Source of the DNA: Oreohelix idahoensis | Taxonomy: Eukaryota > Mollusca > Gastropoda > Stylommatophora > Oreohelicidae | Assembly (NCBI GenBank): GCA_024509875.1 | Contig: JAMPIV010006395.1 | Coordinates: 248,001 to 312,000, forward strand | Direction: 5' to 3' | DNA: 64,000 bases | Part shown: one piece after another, positions 35,007 to 45,533 of the stretch | Layout of the letters: each line of letters starts with the position of its first letter | How positions within the stretch are numbered: the first letter of the stretch is position 1 | Notes under the pieces: model-generated | Database searches by the model: none | What the model was told of the DNA's origin: nothing | The model's input: only the letters and a program-made list of their open reading frames with translations | Position numbers and translations under genes: made by a program

Positions 35007-36145
35007 TGTCACGTAGCGTTTAAAGGATAAGAGAATTATTTAGAGGAAATAATAGATCTGATGTGGAAGATTTGGCTCAAGGAATCCCTGCTGGGTTTTC
35101 CCACTTCCGAAGGGTGACGAAGAGGGTAAATTCTCCTAACTCGACAGGTCTGGAAAAGATTGTAAGGAGATATTTGGTCTCTCGCTACCGTCGTCCCCTT
35201 CTCAGTTATCTATTATTATTATTCTTTAAATTATATTATATTTTACGAGCCCCCCCCCTCCCTTATAAAGGAAGATAAACATAGACAATATTCAACATCT
35301 AATGGAAGGAACAAAGCGTGGGGTACAGTATATACACCCAATTGGTTTATTGCAATAAAGTGAATAGATGGTGAATGATAGTATTGTCGATGGAATTAGT
35401 GTCTGCTGTATGTATTATGTGTCTCACAATTCAAGTGTTTTTCATCATGGATGACTAAACTAGGCATTGATGTAGTGAGGTTCCTTTTTCGTGGACTTAG
35501 CTTTTCAGCCCCTGGCTGATAGTGAAGTGTGGTTAGTTCTCCGGTCTCCTGACGTTGCCCCGGTAGGTCTTGAATGGTTCGGATTTGCCTTCTCTGTGCT
35601 CGACTCCGTATTCTGCGCTGAGATTGGACTGTCGTGCAAGGCTCCACCATAGACTACTCAAAGATGGACGCTAACCCGCAATTAGACACGTGGCTTCAGT
35701 GCTTTTAATGCGAGAATTCGCCGATAATTGGGTTAGACCTAGCTGTCTCAAGGGTTCCGGGCAAGTGAAGAATGCCCGTGTTTGGCGCACTTTTAGCGGG
35801 ACATTTCCGCTTGGACACGTGATCCATAGCGTGCATCATGTGACATTAGCGTCAAATAAACGCTCCAATCAATAGCGTTAAAAGTCACGTGGGGTCTTCC
35901 TAAAGTGGCATAAACTGGTTTTATCAGCTTAAGCAGTCTTAAATTAAAACAGGTTCCTAGCTACCGAGGTCATTGGTCAACAATGACGTCGTATCTAAAA
36001 ATAGCGAGGAGAAAATACTGAATGCTAGGAGAATTTCCGCCAGTGACAATTCCCGGGACTTTGCGATCATGCATTGAGGATGAGAAAAAAAACGATGTCC
36101 GTAAATAATAAAAAAAATGAAGAGAAGATTGGACAAGTTGTCACA
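35007..36145 (-). repeat. 3' LTR of element C (1139 bp)
   Basis: On the minus strand it starts TGTGACAACTTG and ends CGTGACA. AATAAA on the minus strand at 35346-35351. At 35651-35654 the sequence passes straight from ...gagtag to tctatgg..., the exon junction of the D intron. Confidence 0.95.
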
Positions 36146-36161
36146 CAAGCCCCTCCTCAAG
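36146..36161 (-). other. polypurine tract of element C
   Basis: cttgaggaggggcttg on the minus strand, next to the 3' LTR. Confidence 0.85.
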
Positions 36162-36289
36162 TTTGACGTTCCGTCCAACTCCTCTTGTCCTGTCTTCCTC
36201 TTCTTTTCCAGTTTCTCATATCTCCTCGGTTGCGTCCGGATGTCTGCTCAAAAAATCTGCCCCTACGTTGTTCTTCCCAGGTATGTATT

Positions 36290-39200
36290 CTATGTGAAGG
36301 AATATGGCTGCAACAGGAGTGACCATCTCATAAGCCGGGCATTAAGGTTCTTCGACGCTGCAAGAAATATCAACGGTTGGTGATCACACTGCACCGTGAA
36401 CTTTTTCCCGTATAAATATGGTTGAAACTTCTGCACAGCCCATATTAGCGACAGACATTCTCGTTCGATGGTAGAGTAGTTCTGTTCAGCAGGGTTCAAT
36501 TTCCTACTAGCATATGCGATGGGGAATAGAGTTGCAGAAGGTCTATCACTAGGCTGCAGGAGAGTGGCTCCTATCCCTATATTGCTAGCATCTGTTCGCA
36601 GCGTAAAGTTCAGAGTTAAGTCAGGCAGTCGCAGAATTGGCCTAGCTGTGAGTTTCTCCTTCAGCAGCGTGTAGGCATTTTCGCACTCCGCTGTCCAGGT
36701 TACTTTGTCCGGGTTCCCATTCTTGGTTAATGCGGTCAATGGCGCACTCAGGGTATTAAAATCTTTAATATATCTCTGGTAGAAGCCACATAGAGACACA
36801 AATGACCTTACATCCTTTTTAGTCTGGGGTCGTGGGGCCCGCTGTAACTTCTCAATATTACGCGCATCTGGGAACATGCATCCATGCGAGATAGTGTGTC
36901 CCAGGAATTCTAGTTGCTCGCAGGCAATTTGACATTTTGTAGGGCGAGCGGTGAGTCCTGTTTCTCTAAGTCTTTCGAAGAGTAGGGAAACTGCGTCCAG
37001 GTGCTCCTCAAAGGTGTTCGTGGCAATAAGTATGTCGTCCATGAAATTACTTATCCCAGGGTGGTTCAGGGGTTCCAGTAGCTTCCTCATCATACGAGTA
37101 AAGACGCTTGGGGCGTTGCTTAGCCCAAATGGCAATACATTAAACTCGTAATGGCCTTCAGAAGTACTAAATGCTAACATATGTCGAATTTCCTCTTTTA
37201 CCGGGATCTGGTAGTACCCTTTGCTAAGGTCTATCTTCGAAAAGTATCGTGCTCTACTCAGCTTGGTGAAAAGCTGATTCTGATCCGGTAAGGGCTCCGC
37301 TTGAAATTCCGTTACAGCGTTGAGCCTTCGGTAGTCTATGCAGAGGCGATGTTCTCCTGTGGATTTTCTAAGCAACACTACACTCGCACTATAAGGCGAC
37401 TCTGATTTTGAGATAATATTTTCCTTAAGCAGGTACTCGATTTCCTCACTCAATGCCTTTGCTTTAGCATAAGGAACAGGATAGTTCTTAACTCGTACCG
37501 GGGCGAGGTCTGTTAGCTTCATATCAAATTCTATCAGGTTGGTCATGCCAGGTTTATCCGTGAGTGTACTAGGGTGTTTTCTCAACAACTGTTGAACCCG
37601 TGCCTGCTGATCCTCCGTTAAAGTTGAACTAATCTGAACATCTTGATGAGTTTCGCACTGACGAAGAGGGTATTCACAGGAGGTCAGGGGTTCTGCCTCA
37701 GTTTCCGTCGCAATAGCCAGTGTCAGGAAATGTGCTGGTTCTGCACCTGGTCTTTCATAATATCGCTTCAGCAGGTTTATGTGGTAAATTTTCTGCTTCC
37801 CCTTTATGGCAATCTTGTAATTGGTGCGCGACATTTTCTCAACAATTTTATATGGACCTCTCCACCCGATTTGCAATTTATTATTGCTACTGGGCAGGAG
37901 TAATAATACCTGTTCTCCTACTTCTAGCTCCCTATCCTTCGCAGTGCGGTTGTAGTAACGCGCATGTTTACGACGGGCACGGCGTACATTTTCCTTTGCC
38001 AGTTCCCATCCTGTTTTAAGGCGTTGGGTCAACTCCTTCACGTATTGGGATGCAGAGGTGACCGTCTCATCAGCTTTATCATCTGTCCAAGTACGTAACA
38101 GTGCCTCTAAAGGTCCTTTTATAGGTCTACCAAACAGCAATGTGGCAGGAGGCATCCCAGTAGAATTGTGGGGTACTTCGCGGTAAGCAAATAGTGCTGC
38201 GGGTAAGTATTGATCCCAGCTCTCTGGTTTTTCCTGCGCAAGTTTCCGAAGGATGGAAATAAGGGTCCCGTTAAACCGCTCCACCTGGCCATTTGCCTGG
38301 GGGTGGTAGGGAGAGGTGTGGATATGTCGGGCCTGAAATATCCTAAACACTTCCTCGGTGAGTTTTCCTCGGAATTGGGAACCATTATCTGTCAGGATCT
38401 GTGACGGAAACCCTAGCCGAGTAAATATGGTGAGCAGAGCCTCAGCAACATGCTTAGAATCACAGGCGGGCATAGCAATTGCCTCTGCCCACATGGAGCA
38501 ACAATCCACTAACGTGAGTATATAACTGTTTCTCTTTTTGCTACGAGTAAGTGGACCCACAATATCCACCGCTACTCGTTCGAAGGGTGTGCCCAAGATT
38601 GGCATTTCTCCCAGAGTGGCTGGGGCCGTCCAGTGTTTCGGCGCTGTCCTCTGGCACTGCGGGCATGATTTCACATATCTCTGGATATCGGCGTTGATAC
38701 CTGGCCAATAATAATGACATGAAATACGCTGAATCGTGGCACTTATGCCCATGTGGCCACTAAACGGAAGGGCATGGCCCATTTCTAGGACCTGGGCTCG
38801 GTATGCTGATGGAACCACAAGTTGCCCATGTTCCTGTCCTCCATTTCCTGCTTTCCGATGCAACAGCCCATTTTTCTTGTAGAAGTCTCCCTTTTGGAGA
38901 GGAGTGTGCGCTCTCGGTAGTTTTTTGTAGCAGGGTGCTAGAGATTGATCCTCCGTTTGTGCCTTTTTTAATTCCTCAGGAAGGATGTTGGGTGGGGATT
39001 CCAACTCCGTATTCCGTTTGGCCTGTCCTCTAGTGGTGACAGCCGCCACAACCAGAGGGTGAATGGGTTCTCCCAAGAACACATACCTACACCCTAAGAT
39101 CAAGGGATAAATAGGGTCGTCCAAGATCGCTGCACGGATTTCCCCAGTCACATATTTTGATTTGACCTTAATCTTGGCTATGGCCAAACGCATAGGTGCT

Positions 39201-40567
39201 GCACTTTTAGTAGGTCCTTGTATTTCTATAGTGTCTTCTGTCATCTGGTCAGGCTTGACTAGGGATGCACAGACAACTGCGTCGAATGCAAGGCCTGTAT
39301 CATAAAGGCAGGTCACCTCTTGGTCATTTACGAGGACTGTCTCAACGACCGGGGGATGTCGGGGTTTGTCCAGAGGTTCTTCCGGTCCATTTCCCCTTGC
39401 GGCACTTTTACGTAAGCAGGCAGCATGATGAGGTGGGTTTTTCCGGTTGCACTCCTGCGTATTGTGGGTGATGGTTCTACAGTGCTTACACCATTTTTCC
39501 CCTTGCCTCTGCTGCTGGAAATTAGATCTCTGAGTAGTCTTGTAGTCTGGCTTGTCATGCTTTTTGCAGTTAGTATACGGTGGTTTCACTTGGGGGTCCA
39601 TGTGTGACTGAGCTGTCTGTCTAGGTACGTAATCTGGTTGTTTCCGTCTGGGTGGTGGATTCTCTGATAGTGCTGCCTGATATCGTTCCGCTAACTGGAC
39701 TATGGATTCTAAAGTGCTGGCCCCATTCTCTGTCAGGAATCTTCTCATGTCGGAAGTCATGGTGTCCTTCAGTTGTTCGATCATGACCATTTCCTTCAGG
39801 CCTTCCCAATCATGAGTAAAATTCCCTAGGGCACCCCACTTCTCCACGTAGGAATCCAGTCTCGCAGCAAACTGAGCAAAGTTCTCTCCGACTTCCCTCC
39901 TAGAGTTACGGAACCTCTTCCTATAGGCGTCAGCATGTAGCTCATAACGAACCAATAGTGCCTTTTTCAAAGAGTCGTAGTCATCCTGTAAACCTGGAGG
40001 AAGCTTGCTATACACGTCATAAGCAGTTCCTCTAAGCCCTTGCGACAGTTTCAGGTTCCATTTGCTCTTCTCCAAACCAAACGTGGTGGCAAACTTCTCA
40101 AATTTGTCGAGATACCTATCGATCGAGTCGGCTTGTTCCGAGAAAGCTTCAAATGGAAACGTCAAAGGTCCCAAAGTTGACATGAGTGAGGATGGCAAAG
40201 GTCCGGTGCCCCCTGCGTGCAAGGAGGGCATATCATCTGACCGTGGCGATAGGTTGCCTGAGGAGGTAGATGCGGTCGCACCGGCTACCGGTTCAACTCT
40301 TTGAGCTTGTCCCTGCATCTCTAACTGCTTCATCTTCAATGCATGCTCGCGTTCATCTCTCTCGCTTCTTTCTCTAGCATCTACAGCTTTTATCCTCTCA
40401 TCTATTTCTGCTAACTTTATTCGCTCTTCTCTTTCAGCTTTCGCTGTTTCTCGAGCGTAATACTTATCAGTCTCAACACTGACATAATTTGCAAGGTCCA
40501 CCCCACTATAACCTAGATCTCGACCGGCCTCCCCTAGTGCTGCCTTAAGCTTAACTATTTCAGCCAT
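36290..40567 (-). CDS. Gag-protease-integrase-RT-RNase H polyprotein of element C
   Basis: ATG gives MAEIVKLK. Coiled coil about residues 35-85; capsid with SCAN-like helices about 135-300 (FRNSRREVGENFAQFAARL, LAERYQ); zinc knuckle at about 359-373 (WCKHCRTITHNTQEC); protease DTG near 421 (CLYDTGL); integrase zinc motif (H..H..C..C) about 600-640 and DDE core with D near 667 (VAVDIVGPL), D near 727 (LTDNGSQF) and E 36 residues later (NGQVERFNG); RT about 1030-1230 with LCIDYRRLN, FSKIDLSKGYYQI and FMDDIL; RNase H from about 1323 (RTDASNIGIG). Integrase thus precedes RT, unlike most Gypsy elements. The last ~23 residues seen in D are lost by a one-base deletion near 36317 that gives an early stop. 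Confidence 0.95.
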   Translation of the reverse strand: MAEIVKLKAALGEAGRDLGYSGVDLANYVSVETDKYYARETAKAEREERIKLAEIDERIKAVDARERSERDEREHALKMKQLEMQGQAQRVEPVAGATASTSSGNLSPRSDDMPSLHAGGTGPLPSSLMSTLGPLTFPFEAFSEQADSIDRYLDKFEKFATTFGLEKSKWNLKLSQGLRGTAYDVYSKLPPGLQDDYDSLKKALLVRYELHADAYRKRFRNSRREVGENFAQFAARLDSYVEKWGALGNFTHDWEGLKEMVMIEQLKDTMTSDMRRFLTENGASTLESIVQLAERYQAALSENPPPRRKQPDYVPRQTAQSHMDPQVKPPYTNCKKHDKPDYKTTQRSNFQQQRQGEKWCKHCRTITHNTQECNRKNPPHHAACLRKSAARGNGPEEPLDKPRHPPVVETVLVNDQEVTCLYDTGLAFDAVVCASLVKPDQMTEDTIEIQGPTKSAAPMRLAIAKIKVKSKYVTGEIRAAILDDPIYPLILGCRYVFLGEPIHPLVVAAVTTRGQAKRNTELESPPNILPEELKKAQTEDQSLAPCYKKLPRAHTPLQKGDFYKKNGLLHRKAGNGGQEHGQLVVPSAYRAQVLEMGHALPFSGHMGISATIQRISCHYYWPGINADIQRYVKSCPQCQRTAPKHWTAPATLGEMPILGTPFERVAVDIVGPLTRSKKRNSYILTLVDCCSMWAEAIAMPACDSKHVAEALLTIFTRLGFPSQILTDNGSQFRGKLTEEVFRIFQARHIHTSPYHPQANGQVERFNGTLISILRKLAQEKPESWDQYLPAALFAYREVPHNSTGMPPATLLFGRPIKGPLEALLRTWTDDKADETVTSASQYVKELTQRLKTGWELAKENVRRARRKHARYYNRTAKDRELEVGEQVLLLLPSSNNKLQIGWRGPYKIVEKMSRTNYKIAIKGKQKIYHINLLKRYYERPGAEPAHFLTLAIATETEAEPLTSCEYPLRQCETHQDVQISSTLTEDQQARVQQLLRKHPSTLTDKPGMTNLIEFDMKLTDLAPVRVKNYPVPYAKAKALSEEIEYLLKENIISKSESPYSASVVLLRKSTGEHRLCIDYRRLNAVTEFQAEPLPDQNQLFTKLSRARYFSKIDLSKGYYQIPVKEEIRHMLAFSTSEGHYEFNVLPFGLSNAPSVFTRMMRKLLEPLNHPGISNFMDDILIATNTFEEHLDAVSLLFERLRETGLTARPTKCQIACEQLEFLGHTISHGCMFPDARNIEKLQRAPRPQTKKDVRSFVSLCGFYQRYIKDFNTLSAPLTALTKNGNPDKVTWTAECENAYTLLKEKLTARPILRLPDLTLNFTLRTDASNIGIGATLLQPSDRPSATLFPIAYASRKLNPAEQNYSTIERECLSLIWAVQKFQPYLYGKKFTVQCDHQPLIFLAASKNLNARLMRWSLLLQPYSFT

Positions 40568-40901
40568 CTTCTGCAGTTAAAGTCCACACTGAGTAAGCTA
40601 GTGCTACCTTCCAATAGTATTTCTAACAACAAGTAAATACTAATTATTTATCCGACTGCTGTAGAATGAAATTACTACAGTTATGGAGACTTAAGGTCTG
40701 TAATTCTATGAAATACAAAATCAAGAACTAACTTAATTAAACACAACATATATAAAGGGATTCACCAATCAATGCCTGAATTTCTAGAAAAAATGTTTTC
40801 TGTCTTTCTAGAGCTCACTGTGTGAAAATACATGTGTTAAAATGGTATACTGTAATGACTGAATGGATGATACTATCCCAGAGGTATGATAAAATACATA
40901 A
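40568..40901 (-). other. untranslated leader of element C
   Basis: Between primer site and Gag ATG; similar to 57843-58176 in element D. No ORF. Confidence 0.8.
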
Positions 40902-40926
40902 GTTCAAATCCCGGACCGAGACACCA
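40902..40926 (-). other. primer-binding site of element C
   Basis: 25 bases that on the plus strand read as a tRNA 3' end: TpsiC arm gttcaaatcc, acceptor strand and terminal acacca. One base separates it from the 5' LTR. I cannot name the isoacceptor from the acceptor stem alone. Confidence 0.85.
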
Positions 40927-40927
40927 G

Positions 40928-42065
40928 TGTCACGTAGCGTTTAAAGGATAAGAGAATTATTTAGAGGAAATAATAGATCTGATGTGGAAGATTTGGCTCA
41001 AGGAATCCCTGCTGGGTTTTCCCACTTCCGAAGGGTGACGAAGAGGGTAAATTCTCCTAACTCGACAGGTCTGGAAAAGATTGTAAGGAGATATTTGGTC
41101 TCTCGCTACCGTCGTCCCCTTCTCAGTTATCTATTATTATTATTCTTTAAATTATATTATATTTTACGAGCCCCCCCCTCCCTTATAAAGGAAGATAAAC
41201 ATAGACAATATTCAACATCTAATGGAAGGAACAAAGCGTGGGGTACAGTATATACACCCAATTGGTTTATTGCAATAAAGTGAATAGATGGTGAATGATA
41301 GTATTGTCGATGGAATTAGTGTCTGCTGTATGTATTATGTGTCTCACAATTCAAGTGTTTTTCATCATGGATGACTAAACTAGGCATTGATGTAGTGAGG
41401 TTCCTTTTTCGTGGACTTAGCTTTTCAGCCCCTGGCTGATAGTGAAGTGTGGTTAGTTCTCCGGTCTCCTGACGTTGCCCCGGTAGGTCTTGAATGGTTC
41501 GGATTTGCCTTCTCTGTGCTCGACTCCGTATTCTGCGCTGAGATTGGACTGTCGTGCAAGGCTCCACCATAGACTACTCAAAGATGGACGCTAACCCGCA
41601 ATTAGACACGTGGCTTCAGTGCTTTTAATGCGAGAATTCGCCGATAATTGGGTTAGACCTAGCTGTCTCAAGGGTTCCGGGCAAGTGAAGAATGCCCGTG
41701 TTTGGCGCACTTTTAGCGGGACATTTCCGCTTGGACACGTGATCCATAGCGTGCATCATGTGACATTAGCGTCAAATAAACGCTCCAATCAATAGCGTTA
41801 AAAGTCACGTGGGGTCTTCCTAAAGTGGCATAAACTGGTTTTATCAGCTTAAGCAGTCTTAAATTAAAACAGGTTCCTAGCTACCGAGGTCATTGGTCAA
41901 CAATGACGTCGTATCTAAAAATAGCGAGGAGAAAATACTGAATGCTAGGAGAATTTCCGCCAGTGACAATTCCCGGGACTTTGCGATCATGCATTGAGGA
42001 TGAGAAAAAAAACGATGTCCGTAAATAATAAAAAAAATGAAGAGAAGATTGGACAAGTTGTCACA
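40928..42065 (-). repeat. 5' LTR of element C (1138 bp)
   Basis: Direct copy of 35007-36145, differing in a C-run length. It also lacks the 713-bp segment of D, with the same exact junction near 41571-41574. Confidence 0.95.
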
Positions 42066-42070
42066 AGATG

Positions 42071-42116
42071 TTCATGCAATTGTGCATCGTGTTGTTATTC
42101 ATCCATTTCAGAATAA
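42071..42116 (+). CDS. Gag-like protein of K, part 3 (C-terminal tail)
   Basis: After element C and one agatg are left out, the frame of 34577-35006 continues for about 15 codons with five cysteines and stops at TAA 42114-42116. The short Cys-rich tail has no recognisable fold. Confidence 0.65.
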
Positions 42117-43028
42117 TTATGAAGATATTATAAATGAGTGAAACAATACTGATTCTGCTGAAAATAATGTTCTATTCCATCTAGATGTAATTCAGAGCGT
42201 CCGGTGTTAAAATATTTCAACAGGCAGGTGCTATTATCAGGAGACATTATCGGTGCCTTTTGATGGGAGTTGTTAATACTCGCTCCGACAATCGCAAGCA
42301 TAACAACGATTGTCACATCAACGCGACATGCAAAGGACGTAAGAATACTTCCGTGCGCTTGACTCGCACAACATATAATAGGGTCAACGGATCTCGGGCT
42401 CAGTTCAGACCTGGCTGAGATCAGGTTTCGTCAAATCGCACTGTTTTGTTGCGTAATTTACTTCTAGTGTTACTTAGTATACACTTAGAAATTTTTTTTT
42501 TTTTTCTTTTTTCAACGTGTTGGAGATGTTGAATTTGTTCGTATGTTCGAACTTCAACATTCGTCTCACCAACTAGCGGTTGTTCTCTTGTCGAGCTATT
42601 ATGATGCTCGTTGGTCTATACAATTCTAAAACGGTTCTTGGTTTGCACATCATTATTTAGACGTGCAACGCGCACGCAATTCTACACCACGCACTGTATA
42701 GTTGCGTTGGATTATCTATTTTCTTCTGTCTTTGGATGTTTTGTTCTTCTATACATCCATAGTTTTGTGTGCTATTTCTTATATTTTTTTTGCACATGAT
42801 AATTTTTTTGTCAATAATATAGACCTAGGGTTACAGACCTTACCTCTTTTCATCTATTTTCACTGATTAGATCTGTCATCAGTGATAATTGCATTATTTT
42901 GCTACCTTCACTACTTTCTACACTTTTATCGTTATTGTTTTGTGTAGCGATGATTCATTACTTAGGTGCGAATGATGCGCCGCCCTCTTGGCGATCGAGA
43001 AGATGTCTTCACATATGTTATCCTGGGC
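42117..43028 (+). other. K interior without coding signal
   Basis: AT-rich, with a poly-T at 42488-42506. In complete elements protease, integrase and RT would lie here; none is detectable, so most of pol is deleted. Confidence 0.65.
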
Positions 43029-43568
43029 GTAATTGATTTCTGTCTACTCCTTTGTCCGCACTGTTGACCAAAGGTAGTCCTAATAAGGTACGTTGGGACC
43101 AAGATTGTGAAAGCGCTTTAGTAACAATTAAGAAATTATTTAGTAATGCACCGATTTTGTTATTACCGAATATACGTATCCCATTCATACTCCAATCAGA
43201 TGCCTCGAGTTACTCCATGGGTGGCTGCTTACTGCAATGTTACGAGGAAACACTCCATCCATGTCTCTATGTGTCAAGGAAACTCACTTCGGCTGAACAG
43301 AAGTATGCGACAGGTGAACGTGAGCTCCTGTCGATGGTCTGGTGCCTAGAGAAGCTATCAAGATATCTCATCGGCACTCACTTTTTTTATCATGACAGAC
43401 CACAGTCCTCTGACGTATATAACATCTAGAACAATGCGTAACTCTAGAATACATCGATGGTACCTGTTGATTCAAGAATTTTCGTTTACGATTCTGCCTA
43501 TTGCTGGATCAGACAATAACTTGGCGGATCTTCTATCTCGCAACTTCTCTGAGAAGAAAACGAATTAA
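43029..43568 (+). pseudogene. RNase H and C-terminal end of K pol
   Basis: Reads LTKGSPNKVRWDQDCESAL, then LQSDASSYSMGGCL and ERELLSMVWCLEKLSRYL, a Gypsy-type RNase H. A frameshift in the T run near 43383-43389 moves the last part into another frame (LADLLSRNF, stop at 43566-43568). The LSR box and stop come just before the 3' LTR, so RNase H is the terminal domain of pol, as in C and D. Confidence 0.85.
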
Positions 43569-43730
43569 CTCTTTAGTTACCGTTTTGAGAAGTGCTATTA
43601 TTATTGTTATGAAATTTATTATGTGTACTTAATGAGTATGATAGTTATAAGTAGGTAGTACTAATATTAATATATTCGGGAGACGAACGTCTTCTCCACC
43701 ACTATCATCCGTGCCACAAGTGTCACGTTT

Positions 43731-43747
43731 GGAAGTGAGGGGGATGA
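43731..43747 (+). other. polypurine tract of element K
   Basis: ggaagtgagggggatga precedes the 3' LTR. Confidence 0.75.
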
Positions 43748-45001
43748 TGTTGAGGATTGTTTCATGCTTACAGGCATTTGAGTTTGGCCGACTCGAATTA
43801 CTGTATCATGGAACACCTCAAACGAATAGAGATATATCTCATCGACCGATGTCGATGATTGTTGCATGTGTGCAGGCATTTGAGTTTGGCCGACTCGAAT
43901 TGCTGCACCATGGAACATCGCAATTGAATATAGTAACGACATAGTATGCATATCACTATGCATGACGCGTATGTCTTGGTAACGTCATTCGACTTGTGGG
44001 TTTTGACCCGAACGGCAGTGTGTTTCAGAAGTGTGGCCATTGCCACTTATATTGTGTGGTATAACCACTGGAAAGTGTGTGGCGTTGTCCACTTATTAAT
44101 TGTGTGGCTGGGAAGCCAATTGAGCAGTGTATTTCTTGAACCAAACGTAAGTCGTCGTATGAATAACGCAGTTTGCATAATTATGGCAGATTTGCCTGGC
44201 ATGGTATGCCAAAGGAATATTATGGTACTAGCAATAGTGTAAGCCTAGTATAGATGGATATTGTATAGCTAGCGGCAAGCGTAAGCCTAGTGTAACGGAT
44301 ATTAAACGACTAGCAGTAGACGTAAGCCTAGCATAATAAGTGTATTGCAGAACTAGCAGGATAGTTAAGTCTAGTGCAAAAGGCTATTGTATAAACTAGC
44401 GACGGGAGTAAGTCTAGTTAGCCTCTGAATTTATGCCAAAGGACATTGGCCGTTAAAAGGAACTGACCTCTAACCAGAACTCTAGATAGAGATTAATGAA
44501 CATGTGTTAATGAAATAATGAGAACTCTTACAGATCGTACATGAATGTGATGTGACTTTTGTTCCCATGTAGTTGGTGTCTGCTCATGGAATGAAATTAC
44601 TAATTAAATATGTTGAGTCGTCAAAATCACAGTCTTATCAACTGTCGTATTCGGAGTTGAGTTAAATGCTGTCTATATTCAACTGATCATGACTAGTGAT
44701 GATTAATGTCTTAACACGCTGCATCTCACACTGCCAATATAATCAATAAGACAAGAGACTAATACAGGTCAGTCAAGGGTCGAATATTTAACATGAAATA
44801 TGTTCAGCACATAATGCATCACAAGGGTTAAAGCAGACATTATCGATACCAACGAACAGTATTACGGAATCCTACAAAAGTGATAAGAACCCGAGGGACT
44901 TCGACTCTATAAACTGAATACGCATATAACAACTTGGTCATCCTCAAATACTAGGAGTCATCGAAGCACCCATAACATACTGGGCTCCCGAGTCCTTAAC
45001 A
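43748..45001 (+). repeat. 3' LTR of element K (1254 bp)
   Basis: Same length as the 5' LTR with about three differences noticed (for example ggcgtgg versus ggcatgg, ggggtccc versus gggctccc). Ends CTTAACA, followed by target duplication atgat. Confidence 0.95.
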
Positions 45002-45006
45002 ATGAT

Positions 45007-45300
45007 ATTGTTATTACAGAAAGAAGCCAGTGTACAAAGGAAGCTTATTACTCACATTAGACAGGAAATTTATTTGGGCATGTACTAGAGAGAAGAAAGC
45101 TAGAACATATTGTGATATCATGAAAGATGGAAGGAAAAAGAGAGAGAGAGAGGTTGACAAAGACAGAAGATATAGGTCAAACTGACATCATAGCATGGAA
45201 AGAAGTCAACAACAGAACTGATAAATAGTGCTGGAAATGAAAAGATGTTGACAGACATGATGACCTAAGCCACCAGGCATGGTACTAAAACTATGTTTAA
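45007..45300 (+). pseudogene. LINE tail fragment
   Basis: Broken plus-strand frames read RKLITHIRQEIYLG and CDIMKDGRKK, resembling the inverted fragment at 11590-11966. Contains a short GA repeat. Confidence 0.5.
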
Positions 45301-45439
45301 GTGCAACAAAATGCTACAGCAACCCAAGCAATATAGTTGTAACAAACTAATACAAGTTACTCAAGTATATTACAGTTACTACAAACCATGCTCAGGTTAC
45401 AATAAGTCAAGTTACACCAAGTGTTCATAATAGCATTAC

Positions 45440-45533
45440 CTCCAGGGAGAAGTCTGGAACTTTGTCAGGAGCACATGGCATGACAGAATGATGGTCATTT
45501 GCATCTCCCAGACACAGCCATTCCAGTCCTACC
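45440..45533 (-). CDS. BLTP2: BLTP2 (KIAA0100/hobbit) homologue, exon
   Basis: Minus strand: acceptor gatgtcctctag, then [16 protein letters not shown], ending PDFSLE before donor gtaatg. The WLCxGxxxDHHSV signature is typical of KIAA0100 proteins. It opens with one base that completes the last codon of 46963-47059 and closes in phase 0, matching 14970-15116. Confidence 0.92.

Larger units (their letters stand above)
35007..42065 (-). mobile_element. LTR retrotransposon C, Gmr1-like Ty3/Gypsy (IN before RT), inserted in K
   Basis: LTRs at 40928-42065 (5') and 35007-36145 (3') on the minus strand, target duplication agatg at 35002-35006 and 42066-42070. The interior encodes Gag-PR-IN-RT-RH in one frame of 1425 codons. 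The LTRs are 1138 and 1139 bp and nearly identical, so the insertion is young. It has the tRNA primer site and polypurine tract. It is a sister of D with nearly the same coding sequence, but its LTRs lack the 713-bp segment found in D. Confidence 0.95.
15506..45001 (+). mobile_element. LTR retrotransposon K (with B and C nested inside)
   Basis: Two LTRs of 1254 bp each (15506-16759 and 43748-45001) flank the interior, with target duplication atgat at 15501-15505 and 45002-45006. The LTRs differ at about three positions by eye. Subtracting B and C with their target duplications leaves an element of about 7.3 kb. It has a tRNA-Leu-type primer site, one long coiled-coil/RRM ORF, an RNase H remnant and a polypurine tract. 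Protease, integrase and RT are missing. The RNase H is the last part of pol, right before the 3' LTR, as in Gmr1-like elements. It sits in an intron of the BLTP2 homologue, opposite to the gene's direction. Confidence 0.93.
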
